A DNA stretch of 7,709 bases from Bacteroidales bacterium UBA5219. GTDB lineage: Bacteria; Bacteroidota; Bacteroidia; Bacteroidales; ML635J-15. Positions 1-6,734 of this stretch are shown here, piece by piece. Positions within the stretch are counted from its first letter, which is position 1; every line of letters starts with the position of its first letter. The notes under the pieces are model-generated. The model worked only from the letters and a program-made list of their open reading frames with translations, had not been told where the DNA came from and searched no databases. The position numbers were made by a program, and so were the translations under genes. Location: the NCBI GenBank assembly GCA_002412425.1, contig DHVB01000085.1:11119-18827 (forward strand), given 5' to 3'.

Positions 1-93
1 ACACTTCAACTACGTTCAGTGCATCGCTTTAGACTTTTAACTTTTAACTGATTTGCCTTGCCCACAAGGGTAACACAATAAATTTATTAAAAG
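1..93. other. Intergenic region with repeat-like element
   Basis: No coding region is supported here. The left part is less AT-rich than the flanking DNA. It contains an imperfect hairpin at 2-21 (CACT pairing with AGTG, then AAC with GTT around a TAC loop). A 7-bp tandem motif follows at 33-49 (ACTTTTA repeated about 2.4 times), then a 5-bp hairpin at 56-69 (CCTTG, loop CCCA, CAAGG). Bases 77-88 are a perfect AT-only palindrome close to the stop of the minus-strand phosphoesterase gene. From memory, similar sequence recurs between genes of Bacteroidota, so a dispersed intergenic repeat is possible. No convincing terminator is seen, because neither hairpin is followed by a T-run on the minus strand. 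Confidence 0.4.
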
Positions 94-1239
94 TTATTTC
101 AAATTGAAACTTACGTTAAGGTATTTATCACTTCTGATATAGGCATTGGTTACATCATAAGAAATAGATTGCTGATCTGCTTCTGCTGAAATAAGTTGTG
201 AAGACATAGGATAAAGTGTTATTTTGCGACTTCCTTTTCCTGATGTGAGTTCTAACTCAAAATACAAATCACTATTATTTTGGATTTCGTAATAGTTCAT
301 TAATATCCCATTTCTATTTTCTTGACTAAAGTGGCTTGGCAACAGTTTTACACAAGCATTGAATAAGTTTCTAACATTTTCTTCTTTTCCTGCTAAATAT
401 TTGCTTGCCCAAGCAACTGTTCTTCCTGCTTTCAATGCTTCTCGAATAGATTCTGGCGTTCTGTCTTTTGCCATAACAAGGGTCATTGAACGATGAACAT
501 AGTCTTTGCTTTTATCATAATCGTGTCCAATAAGATTGTGAATATCAGAAGTTCCCATCACAGTTAAACCTTTATCTATACACCAATCAAGAGCTTTTAG
601 ATGAAACCCAAATCCATTAATTACTTCAATTCCATGCAGAGCATTATTTTTATATAAATCTTCTAAAAAAGGAAGCCATTCATACGAGCCTTCGATATTT
701 GGTTGCCAACCTGGATGATTCCAAAAAATAAAAGCATCTTGCTCATGAGCTTTCATAACAGCCTCTCTATCTTTTTCGGAAGCATTATCTTCGATATAAG
801 ACGAAGCATCTCCAATAAAAATAGCGTTGAAATGTCCGGGAGGAGTTTTTCTAGTAATTTCTGTTCCTTTTATCAAAATAACATTATTTCTTTTAGAAAC
901 ATCTTCGATAAGCTCATGAGAACGATTATGATTTACTTCAACATAATTTTTATATGGATGATACTCAATGTGTTCTGTAAGAGCAATTGCATCTAATCCT
1001 TCTTCCCAAGCTTCTTGAGCACGAATAGTGGGCCACACATAACCATCAGAAAAAACTGTATGAGTATGAAAATCGCATTTCAACACTTGATAACCATCCA
1101 CTTCAGGAATATTTATTATTTTTCTGTAAGTAGGTTTACGCAATTCTTTTAAATACATTACACCATTACTAACTTCCTGAGCTTCAGCCAAAAAAGCAAA
1201 AACAATAAGTGATAATAAAACTAATATTTTCGATTTCAT
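94..1239 (-). CDS. Exported PHP-domain metal-dependent phosphoesterase, Sb-PDE-like
   Basis: This 381-residue protein probably hydrolyses a phosphate ester outside the cytoplasm using a multinuclear metal centre; the substrate cannot be read from the sequence. A Sec signal peptide spans residues 1-20 (Lys-rich start, hydrophobic core, likely cleavage at AEA|QE), with no lipobox. The PHP metal-binding motifs appear in order: HTH at 58-60, Asp65, His90 in TEH, Glu127 in KGTEI, His175 in NHP, and Asp232/His234 in TSDIH, so the active site looks intact. The block from about residue 48 to 280 resembles proteins that databases call Sb-PDE family phosphodiesterases, named after a Sphingobium enzyme; this is recalled, not searched. 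Residues about 310-381 look like a small beta-sandwich, as in that family. The start is the ATG directly before the signal peptide. The gene lies 86 bp downstream of the giant T9SS protein gene on the same strand, so co-transcription is possible. A polymerase or histidinol phosphatase role is unlikely for an exported protein. Confidence 0.85.
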   Translation of the reverse strand: MKSKILVLLSLIVFAFLAEAQEVSNGVMYLKELRKPTYRKIINIPEVDGYQVLKCDFHTHTVFSDGYVWPTIRAQEAWEEGLDAIALTEHIEYHPYKNYVEVNHNRSHELIEDVSKRNNVILIKGTEITRKTPPGHFNAIFIGDASSYIEDNASEKDREAVMKAHEQDAFIFWNHPGWQPNIEGSYEWLPFLEDLYKNNALHGIEVINGFGFHLKALDWCIDKGLTVMGTSDIHNLIGHDYDKSKDYVHRSMTLVMAKDRTPESIREALKAGRTVAWASKYLAGKEENVRNLFNACVKLLPSHFSQENRNGILMNYYEIQNNSDLYFELELTSGKGSRKITLYPMSSQLISAEADQQSISYDVTNAYIRSDKYLNVSFNLK

Positions 1240-1325
1240 TTTAATATATTTTGGTTAAACAATTTAAGATTTTAAACATATTTAGTTGCATATTAGAAAA
1301 GTATTCCATGAAATTTTTCTATATT
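1240..1325. other. Short intergenic gap between two minus-strand genes
   Basis: These 86 bp separate the stop of the giant gene from the start of the phosphoesterase gene. Read on the minus strand, a TATGTTTA element around 1273-1280 matches the Bacteroidota -7 box TAnnTTTG at all but the last base, but I see no good -33 TTTG partner. The phosphoesterase gene may therefore have a weak promoter of its own or rely on read-through. Confidence 0.3.
1294..1321 (-). terminator. Inverted repeat after the giant gene, possible weak terminator
   Basis: TAGAAAA at 1294-1300 is a perfect inverted repeat of TTTTCTA at 1315-1321. The 14-nt loop can fold a further TTC/GAA stem around ATG. It begins 4 bases past the stop codon of the giant gene, where a transcript end would be expected. 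The stem is AT-rich and has no T-run after it on the minus strand, so it could be a weak terminator, an mRNA 3'-end structure or chance. Confidence 0.25.
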
Positions 1326-1580
1326 TTAATACACCACTACTTTCCTACTCTCTCTTTCTCCTCCCGACTGTACTTGTAAATAATATACTCCTACTGCAAA
1401 TTCTGAAACATCAAGTTCAAGTTTATTATATTGTGTTTGATTTTCAAACTTATTTACATAAACTTGCTTGCCCATACTGTTTGTAATTGTAATTAAACAT
1501 TCTGCAGGTTTTGCAAGAATATATTCAATATTTAAACTTTGATTTGTTGGGTTAGGATATGGTTGGAATACAAATAAGTT
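1326..1580 (-). other. T9SS type A C-terminal sorting domain
   Basis: This segment encodes the last roughly 84 residues of the giant protein. It begins near FVFQPYPNPT, includes NIEY and SMGKQVY, continues through GVYYLQV, and ends in basic residues followed by VVVY. The PYPNPxxxxxxI opening, G-x-Y-x-x-x-V strand and Lys-Val-containing end are the known pattern of type A sorting domains, which direct passenger proteins through the outer-membrane translocon and are usually cleaved off. The last 16 codons have unusually G-rich codon use for this gene. Confidence 0.9.
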
Positions 1581-4500
1581 TTTAACATTAGCAGAACAAA
1601 TTAAATTATCTTCAGTATTGTTTTCGTAATGTCCTTCATAAGGATTAGCAAAAACTTCTAAACAAATAATTTCTGGAAGAGTTTTTTCTGCTCGCCAAAT
1701 TTCTGTTTTCAATGTATAATCAATTACTTGACTAACTGGAATTGAGTCTAAACTTTCTCTGTAAATTTTTCCCTCACCCAAATTTAAAACTAGTTCAGGT
1801 TTGCTTACTGGTAAAGTTCCATTATTGATTATATAAACCGAAATTTCTAAATAATTTCCATTTAATTTTGTACGTAAATCATATAAAATCAAGTCCATTA
1901 TTGGGTTTACTGATATTATTTTTTTCTCTATATAATCTGAGCAACCATATTCTGACACAGCTGTTAAGTTTACAAAAAACTCTCCTTCAGAAATATAAAT
2001 ATGCGTTGGGTTTTCTTCTATTGAACTTTCAGAATCTCCAAAAGACCATAAATATTGGCTTGCTCCTTGGCTTAAATTTGTAAAATCAACAGTAAAAGGA
2101 AATCCGCCCCAATCTCTTGACATTGCAAAATCAACTTGTGGTAATGGATAAACTTTTATAGTATCTTGAGCAAAAGCCTCACAACCATATTCTGATTTTA
2201 TTTCTAAACTAATTGGATATTCTCCTATCGTATCGCAAACAAAAGTTGGCGAAGCATCTGTATTTGAAATAATTTCATTTCCATTAAAATTCCATATATA
2301 TTCCACAATTTCACCTGATTGTGATTCAATATTTTTCGCTACAGTAAATTCACTGTTTACGCATGAGTTTTCAACCAATAATTCTAATTCTGGATTATCA
2401 TAAATTTCAATTTGCTTAGTGATTGAAGTTTCACAAGTGTTTTGCCAAACAACAGATAAACTCACATCATAAATACCAGAATTTTCGTAAACATGTGATG
2501 GGTCTGAATTTTCACCAAAATTTCCATCACCAAAATTCCAATTCCACGAAACAGGTAAATTATAAGAACTTTGCTCTGTAATATTTATAAATGACGATTC
2601 GCTGTTAACACAGGCGTTTTGGGAAAGAAAATCTGGTTTTACTGCTTGTTTTACAAAAATTTCTTTAATAATAGAATCCCTACATGCTTGCTCTGACTCG
2701 CTTATTAACTTTACAGTATTAATACCAGAATTTTCAAAAACATAAGATACAGTGTCTCCAAAAAGATCAAAATCATTAAATTGCCAATAATTATTTAAAA
2801 TATTTCCACTTAAAATTGTTGTTTTAGAAATAAAATCTATTTCTGCCCATTGACAATAATAATCTGGGAAAAACTTTGGTTCTGGAAGTGGGAAAACTTC
2901 AATAGTTTCATCTAAATAATCGCCGCAATCTAAATCTGTTTTTATTTGTAAGCGAATATTGTAATTACCAGGTTCGTCAAGAGTAATTTCGCTATTTTGA
3001 GAACTTGCAAACACTTCACCATTTACAAACCACTGCCAAAAGTTTATATTTCCTTCTGGGCTTGTAGATTGATCGTTAAACGAAATTAGATTTTTTGCAC
3101 AATGTCCTTGCACAGAAAAATCAGGATTTGGCACAGTTCCCATAATTGTTACTGCAATTTCATCTTTAGCCGAGCAAGCACGCCAATTTGTGCAAGTTAC
3201 AGAATAAGTTCCCGACTCAGAAAGGGTAATTTCAGGTGTTTCAGCTCCAGTACTCCAAAGATAGCTTACAGTTTCGTCAGAATTTGTTGCCAAACTCAAT
3301 CTATTTCCAGCACAAAGCAAAGTATCTGCAGGACCTATAGAAGCTGTTAATTCATATTTATCAAAACTAAAGTTTATTGTATCGCTATAATATTTACAGC
3401 CCAAACTATCGGTAATAATCAAAGCATAATCGCCCTCATAAAAAATTTCGATTGATTGAGTAGTTTCTGGCGAGCCAAGCCATTCATAGGAATAATCTCC
3501 TGTAAGTTCTGCGTCCCAAATTACAGAATTTCCATAACATATAATTGTATCTGCAAAATTATTCACTTGTGGATAAAACACTCTAATATCATCACTAGAC
3601 TCAAAACCGAAAATATCTGTTACTGTACATGAATAAACTCCTGGTTTATTTACATGAATCACAGAATCTGTTTCGCCAGTACTCCACAAATAAGAAGTAA
3701 ACCAAGGCTTATAAGCTGAAATTGCAGTATCACAAAAACCATAAGGAACACGGATATCGTAACCGAGGGAGAGAGGGGGGGAGTATTTGTTGCGGAGGTA
3801 TTGTTCTATTTGTATTCGACTTGTGTCAGAAATAATTGTGTCAAAATAAATAATTTCAGCAATTTCACCATTAAAAAAACTATGGTTCCCAGCAGATGAA
3901 GAACCAATAGTAAAACCATCTTGAGGATTTGTGCCAATTGTAGAATTAGTTACTTTTAAAATACCGTTTTCGTATAATTTAGAAGTAGCTGAAACCATAA
4001 TGCTATGAATAGAAGTATTTATTGATAACGCCTTATCATATTGTAAACCAATATAAGGGCCAGCTCTAAAAGTAAGTGCATTTAGTGCTGCATAAGGAAA
4101 AATAAAAGTAAATCCTGGTTGGGAATATGAATCAAAAATTGTTTGATTTATTTTTTTTGTATGTCGCCAAACAATAAAAATGCTTGCTGGTTGTGGAAAA
4201 CTTTGTCCAAAATTAGACTTCATAAAATCATTTACTCCATCAAATTTTAAATATTTTTGATTATTAAACTCATTTGTAAAAACAGTTGGTTTCTTATTCT
4301 GTTCGTGTTGAACAAAATTAAACCCGTTCATTGTATTATCAAATACAGTATCAACAAATCCATTTGTCTCTTGAACATTACCTGCATGAGCCCACAATTT
4401 AATATTTCCAATATTTAAAGGAGAGAAAATATTTATGAAGTTTACTTGTGATTCTGAAAAATTTAAACATGGGTCATATTTGCGAACTTTCCAATAAACA

Positions 4501-6617
4501 GAATCTGAACCAAAATCAATATCAATATTAGTATAATTTTCTAAAATATTTGATTGTGTAAATAAAATATTTTCAAAATCTGAATCTGATGCAAAAATTA
4601 TTTCATAATAAAAAGCATTGTCATAATTATTCCAATTAAAATATGTTGCTGTTGGAGCTAAAACAATATTATTACTTGGCAATATTGTTAAAATTTTCTC
4701 TTCTAACTCAAAATACTCAGGCACTTCAATTATACTGTCTATTGTAACTGAGCAATCATTGTTTGTTTCAATTCTGAAACTAAGATTATATTCTCCTCCA
4801 CTTGAAAAAGAGTAGCTCATATTAGGCTCTGAACTTACTTCCATATTGTCAATTTTCCAAGAAAATGTCGAAATCTCAACATTTTCTGGCAAAACTATTT
4901 CGCTTGTAAAATATTTATCAATATTTACACATAAACTTTCATAATTTATAGCAACATCTGGAAGTTCTTTAATGATTATATTAAAAGAAGTATCGGCATA
5001 ACAACCAGATTCTGTTCCAATTTTAAATTTAATATTATGATCTCCAAAGGTTTCAAATAAAAACTCAATATTTTGACTTTTTAATGTATCTAAATTATTT
5101 ATAATCCACTCCCTGTAGGTAATATTATCTTGTGAACTTGATAAGTCATAAAATTTTGTTGTGTCTCCAAAACACAAATTTTGCACACTACAATCTATTA
5201 AAGGAATAGTGCCAATAATATTTACAAATACAGAATCTTTCGCAAAACAATTATTTTCATTTGTTACTTCAAGAAATTGCCAACCAGTTTCTGTTACAAT
5301 TTGTGTGTTTTGTGTATTTGAATTTGTTGTCCATAAAAAAGTTGTACATAAGTCTTCTCCTTCTACTAAAGAAATTATATTTCCTGAACACAAATTAACA
5401 TCACTACCTAATGATATTTTAGCAGGAAAACTATCTATTACTACCGAAAAAGACACTGTGTCAAAACAAGAAGAGTTATCTTCCATTCTTAACCAATAAT
5501 TGCCAGCATCTTTAATATAAATTTGAGGTTCTGTACTAATATTACTCCAATTATATGAATAAGTTCCAGATAATTGAGGGCTAAACAAAACAGAATCACC
5601 TAAACAAATTTGTTCATCATTTATATTAGGAGTGGGAAATGTTACATTAATTGTATCGTAACAAATTTTTCCAAAAATATTTTTTGCTTGGACAAAATAT
5701 TGTCCACTTTTATTTACATGTATTGTGTCTGTAGTCTCTCCTGTTGACCATAAAATATCAGTAAATGAGGAGCCAATATTTAAAGCTACATCACAAAAGC
5801 CATAAGTAACTTCTATATCTTCACCTAGTTCTAATGCCGGAGCATATTTTTTTATTAAATAATTTTCTACATCTACTCTCTGTTCTGCAGATATTTCCGT
5901 ATCATAAACAATAAATTCTGTGATATCACCATTAAAAAATCTTGTAAAATTATAATAAGAACCTAAAATAAATCCGTCAACATAATTATTTCCAACATTA
6001 GGCGAACTTCCTTTTAAGACACCATTATCAAACACTTTGGAATTAGAAGAAAAAATTATTGAATTTATAGACAATTGATCTGTTAAAGGCTTAGTATATG
6101 TTAAACCATTTCCTAAGCCTCCTGCTAATACTGACATAAGTTCTATATTACTATAAGGATAAGAAAAAGACATTCTATAGCCATTAGCAAGCCCATCAAA
6201 AATAGTTTGCTGTTTAGTTGCATTTTTTTTCCAAACAACAAAAACTGTAATTGGCTGTTCTAAGCTATCAAGAAAGTTTGTAATTAAATAATCATTTGTA
6301 CCATCAAACCTAACAGCAGAATGTATGTTATATATTGTGTTGGTTTGAATAGGTCTATTATTATTTGTTGTTTGAATAGCATGCAAATTATTTCCGCTAT
6401 AATCTGTCCATTCGCTTACAAAGCCACCTTCAAGCACAACGCTATCTCCAATATACCAAAGTTTTAAATTTTCGCTTGGGATTTGAGCATAAGTAAAAGA
6501 AAAATTAAATAAAAATATTAAAATTATTAAGATTTTAAAATCACAATTAAAATTGATTAATTCCTTAATTTTAAAAAACAAGCAAATATTTTTATTGTAA
6601 CTTCTCAATATAAACAT
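1326..6617 (-). CDS. Giant T9SS-exported LamG/PKD multidomain surface protein
   Basis: This protein of about 1763 residues should be exported by Sec and then carried across the outer membrane by T9SS, to be released or surface-anchored. Order, numbered from the ATG: signal peptide with hydrophobic core about 29-44 and cleavage at YA|QI; LamG/concanavalin-like domain about 47-262 with FDGTND at 104-109; five Ig/PKD-like modules to about 635; Fn3-like segment about 637-732; second LamG-like domain about 735-950 with FDGVND at 792-797; eight further Ig/PKD-like modules to about 1573, with FGDG at 1362-1365 and FGDS at 1526-1529; CARDB-like domain about 1574-1677; sorting domain about 1680-1763 starting with PYPNPT. 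No catalytic motif is visible, so adhesion or carbohydrate binding is inferred. I chose ATG 6617 over an in-frame GTG at 6656 because a promoter-like -7 box overlaps that extension. The n-region before the hydrophobic core is still long (about 28 residues), so the true start may be further in. Confidence 0.85.
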   Translation of the reverse strand: MFILRSYNKNICLFFKIKELINFNCDFKILIILIFLFNFSFTYAQIPSENLKLWYIGDSVVLEGGFVSEWTDYSGNNLHAIQTTNNNRPIQTNTIYNIHSAVRFDGTNDYLITNFLDSLEQPITVFVVWKKNATKQQTIFDGLANGYRMSFSYPYSNIELMSVLAGGLGNGLTYTKPLTDQLSINSIIFSSNSKVFDNGVLKGSSPNVGNNYVDGFILGSYYNFTRFFNGDITEFIVYDTEISAEQRVDVENYLIKKYAPALELGEDIEVTYGFCDVALNIGSSFTDILWSTGETTDTIHVNKSGQYFVQAKNIFGKICYDTINVTFPTPNINDEQICLGDSVLFSPQLSGTYSYNWSNISTEPQIYIKDAGNYWLRMEDNSSCFDTVSFSVVIDSFPAKISLGSDVNLCSGNIISLVEGEDLCTTFLWTTNSNTQNTQIVTETGWQFLEVTNENNCFAKDSVFVNIIGTIPLIDCSVQNLCFGDTTKFYDLSSSQDNITYREWIINNLDTLKSQNIEFLFETFGDHNIKFKIGTESGCYADTSFNIIIKELPDVAINYESLCVNIDKYFTSEIVLPENVEISTFSWKIDNMEVSSEPNMSYSFSSGGEYNLSFRIETNNDCSVTIDSIIEVPEYFELEEKILTILPSNNIVLAPTATYFNWNNYDNAFYYEIIFASDSDFENILFTQSNILENYTNIDIDFGSDSVYWKVRKYDPCLNFSESQVNFINIFSPLNIGNIKLWAHAGNVQETNGFVDTVFDNTMNGFNFVQHEQNKKPTVFTNEFNNQKYLKFDGVNDFMKSNFGQSFPQPASIFIVWRHTKKINQTIFDSYSQPGFTFIFPYAALNALTFRAGPYIGLQYDKALSINTSIHSIMVSATSKLYENGILKVTNSTIGTNPQDGFTIGSSSAGNHSFFNGEIAEIIYFDTIISDTSRIQIEQYLRNKYSPPLSLGYDIRVPYGFCDTAISAYKPWFTSYLWSTGETDSVIHVNKPGVYSCTVTDIFGFESSDDIRVFYPQVNNFADTIICYGNSVIWDAELTGDYSYEWLGSPETTQSIEIFYEGDYALIITDSLGCKYYSDTINFSFDKYELTASIGPADTLLCAGNRLSLATNSDETVSYLWSTGAETPEITLSESGTYSVTCTNWRACSAKDEIAVTIMGTVPNPDFSVQGHCAKNLISFNDQSTSPEGNINFWQWFVNGEVFASSQNSEITLDEPGNYNIRLQIKTDLDCGDYLDETIEVFPLPEPKFFPDYYCQWAEIDFISKTTILSGNILNNYWQFNDFDLFGDTVSYVFENSGINTVKLISESEQACRDSIIKEIFVKQAVKPDFLSQNACVNSESSFINITEQSSYNLPVSWNWNFGDGNFGENSDPSHVYENSGIYDVSLSVVWQNTCETSITKQIEIYDNPELELLVENSCVNSEFTVAKNIESQSGEIVEYIWNFNGNEIISNTDASPTFVCDTIGEYPISLEIKSEYGCEAFAQDTIKVYPLPQVDFAMSRDWGGFPFTVDFTNLSQGASQYLWSFGDSESSIEENPTHIYISEGEFFVNLTAVSEYGCSDYIEKKIISVNPIMDLILYDLRTKLNGNYLEISVYIINNGTLPVSKPELVLNLGEGKIYRESLDSIPVSQVIDYTLKTEIWRAEKTLPEIICLEVFANPYEGHYENNTEDNLICSANVKNLFVFQPYPNPTNQSLNIEYILAKPAECLITITNSMGKQVYVNKFENQTQYNKLELDVSEFAVGVYYLQVQSGGERESRKVVVY
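1587..1898 (-). other. CARDB-like beta-sandwich domain
   Basis: This encodes about 104 residues between the last PKD module and the sorting domain. It has the pattern of CARDB/Fn3-type adhesion domains: a strand like YLEISVYIINNGTLPVSKP (a comparison of a quantity with surrounding 'NNGT' turn), then VLNLGEG, a Ser-rich turn, and a late EGHYENNTEDN segment typical of the end of CARDB domains before the T9SS tail. The assignment rests on pattern recognition and the function is unknown. Confidence 0.55.
1899..2645 (-). other. Array of three PKD-like modules
   Basis: These three modules have no counterpart in the duplicated part of the giant protein. The first holds the classic PKD motif WNWNFGDG followed by a HVYENSGIYDV strand. 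The second is more degenerate, with YIWNFNG. The third has LWSFGDS then HIYISEGEFFVNL. Such modules are usually spacers or adhesion elements in exported Bacteroidota proteins. Most carry one Cys near the start and another near the end; the third has only the second one. Confidence 0.75.
2646..4415 (-). repeat. Internal duplication, copy 2 (LamG + Ig/PKD modules)
   Basis: This is the second copy of a roughly 590-residue unit in the giant protein. It contains a LamG-like domain (3768-4415) and five Ig/PKD-like modules. Landmarks match copy 1 at a near-constant offset of 687-692 residues: FDGVND, YGFCD, WSTGETD, HVNKPG, GDYSYEW and GTVPNPDFSVQ. The fifth module matches less clearly than the rest. 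At nucleotide level the copies are well diverged, so the duplication looks old. Confidence 0.8.
3747..3800 (-). other. G+C-rich codon island with G7 tract
   Basis: Eighteen codons at the end of the second LamG domain, from YLRNKYSPP to YDIRV, are mostly C-ending (TAC, CTC, CGC, AAC, TCC, CCC, ATC). The rest of the gene prefers A/T-ending codons, and the same place in copy 1 (around 5820-5865) is AT-rich. The island includes a run of seven Gs on the plus strand at 3775-3781. The reading frame stays open through it. Confidence 0.8.
4422..4709 (-). other. Fn3-like linker between the duplicated units
   Basis: About 96 residues join the two duplicated units. The pattern ATYFNWNN, then FYYEIIFASDSDF, then VYWKVRKYDP resembles a fibronectin-type-III-like fold as found in exported Bacteroidota proteins, where a value of the form 'separate, compare, depict' precedes YWKVR. 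No equivalent follows the second unit, so it was either inserted or lost after the duplication. It contains a single Cys. The fold assignment is tentative. Confidence 0.45.
4713..6479 (-). repeat. Internal duplication, copy 1 (LamG + Ig/PKD modules)
   Basis: This is the first copy of the duplicated unit, directly after the signal peptide. It has a LamG-like domain (5832-6479) with NLKLWYIGD near its start, FDGTND and a FFNGDITEFIVYD strand near its end, then five Ig/PKD-like modules carrying YGFCD, WSTGETTD, HVNKSG, GTYSYNW and GTIPLIDCSVQ. The same landmarks recur in order in copy 2. Confidence 0.8.
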
Positions 6618-6632
6618 AATTATATAAAAATA

Positions 6633-6640
6633 CAAAATTA
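6633..6640 (-). promoter_or_regulatory. Possible -7 promoter element for the giant gene
   Basis: On the minus strand this reads TAATTTTG, a perfect match to the Bacteroidota -7 consensus TAnnTTTG. A TTTTG lies at 6656-6660, but the 15-nt spacing is shorter than the usual 17-23. Transcription would start near 6626, leaving a leader of only about 9 nt before ATG 6617. In such AT-rich DNA the match could be chance. Confidence 0.35.
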
Positions 6641-6693
6641 AAATAAAATACAACACAAAACTAACAGATAATATGTTTTATGAAAATAATTTT

Positions 6694-6701
6694 TAATTTT
6701 G
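6694..6701 (+). promoter_or_regulatory. Possible -7 promoter element for legB
   Basis: TAATTTTG matches the Bacteroidota -7 consensus TAnnTTTG and lies 33 bp before the ATG at 6735, a normal distance. No clear TTTG -33 box is present; the nearest candidate is the imperfect TTTTATG around 6676-6682. The start region has no Shine-Dalgarno sequence, only A-rich bases (ACATAAAAATACA), which is usual in this phylum. Confidence 0.4.
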
Positions 6702-6734
6702 CCAATTATAATTTTTGTTACACATAAAAATACA

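Noticed and set aside
56..69. CCTTG/CAAGG hairpin as a terminator for the phosphoesterase gene
   Set aside because: The stem has only 5 bp and no T-run follows it on the minus strand.
703..996. 97-residue open frame on the plus strand
   Set aside because: It lies wholly antisense to the PHP phosphoesterase gene, which has intact motifs, and its translation shows no recognisable domain.
1286..2083. Two plus-strand open frames (1286-1486 and 1868-2083)
   Set aside because: Both are antisense mainly to the giant gene. Their Leu/Phe/Tyr-rich translations are what AT-rich antisense sequence gives, and they show no domain.
3747..3800. G+C-rich island as a sequencing error or assembly join
   Set aside because: The frame stays open and the encoded peptide aligns with the matching segment of copy 1 (YAPALELG against YSPPLSLG), so the sequence behaves as real coding DNA.
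3102..5499. Plus-strand open frames at 3102-3350 and 5161-5499
   Set aside because: They are antisense to clear Ig/PKD-like modules of the giant protein, have no domain and no convincing start context.
1326..6617. The tandem LamG/PKD repeats as a CRISPR array or DNA-level satellite
   Set aside because: The repeats are long, diverged at nucleotide level and conserved only as protein, with no short identical repeats separated by spacers.
6699..6734. N-terminal extension of the LegB-type gene from a TTG codon
   Set aside because: The 12 extra residues precede the Rossmann strand that normally starts these proteins, and the TTG lies inside the promoter-like element.
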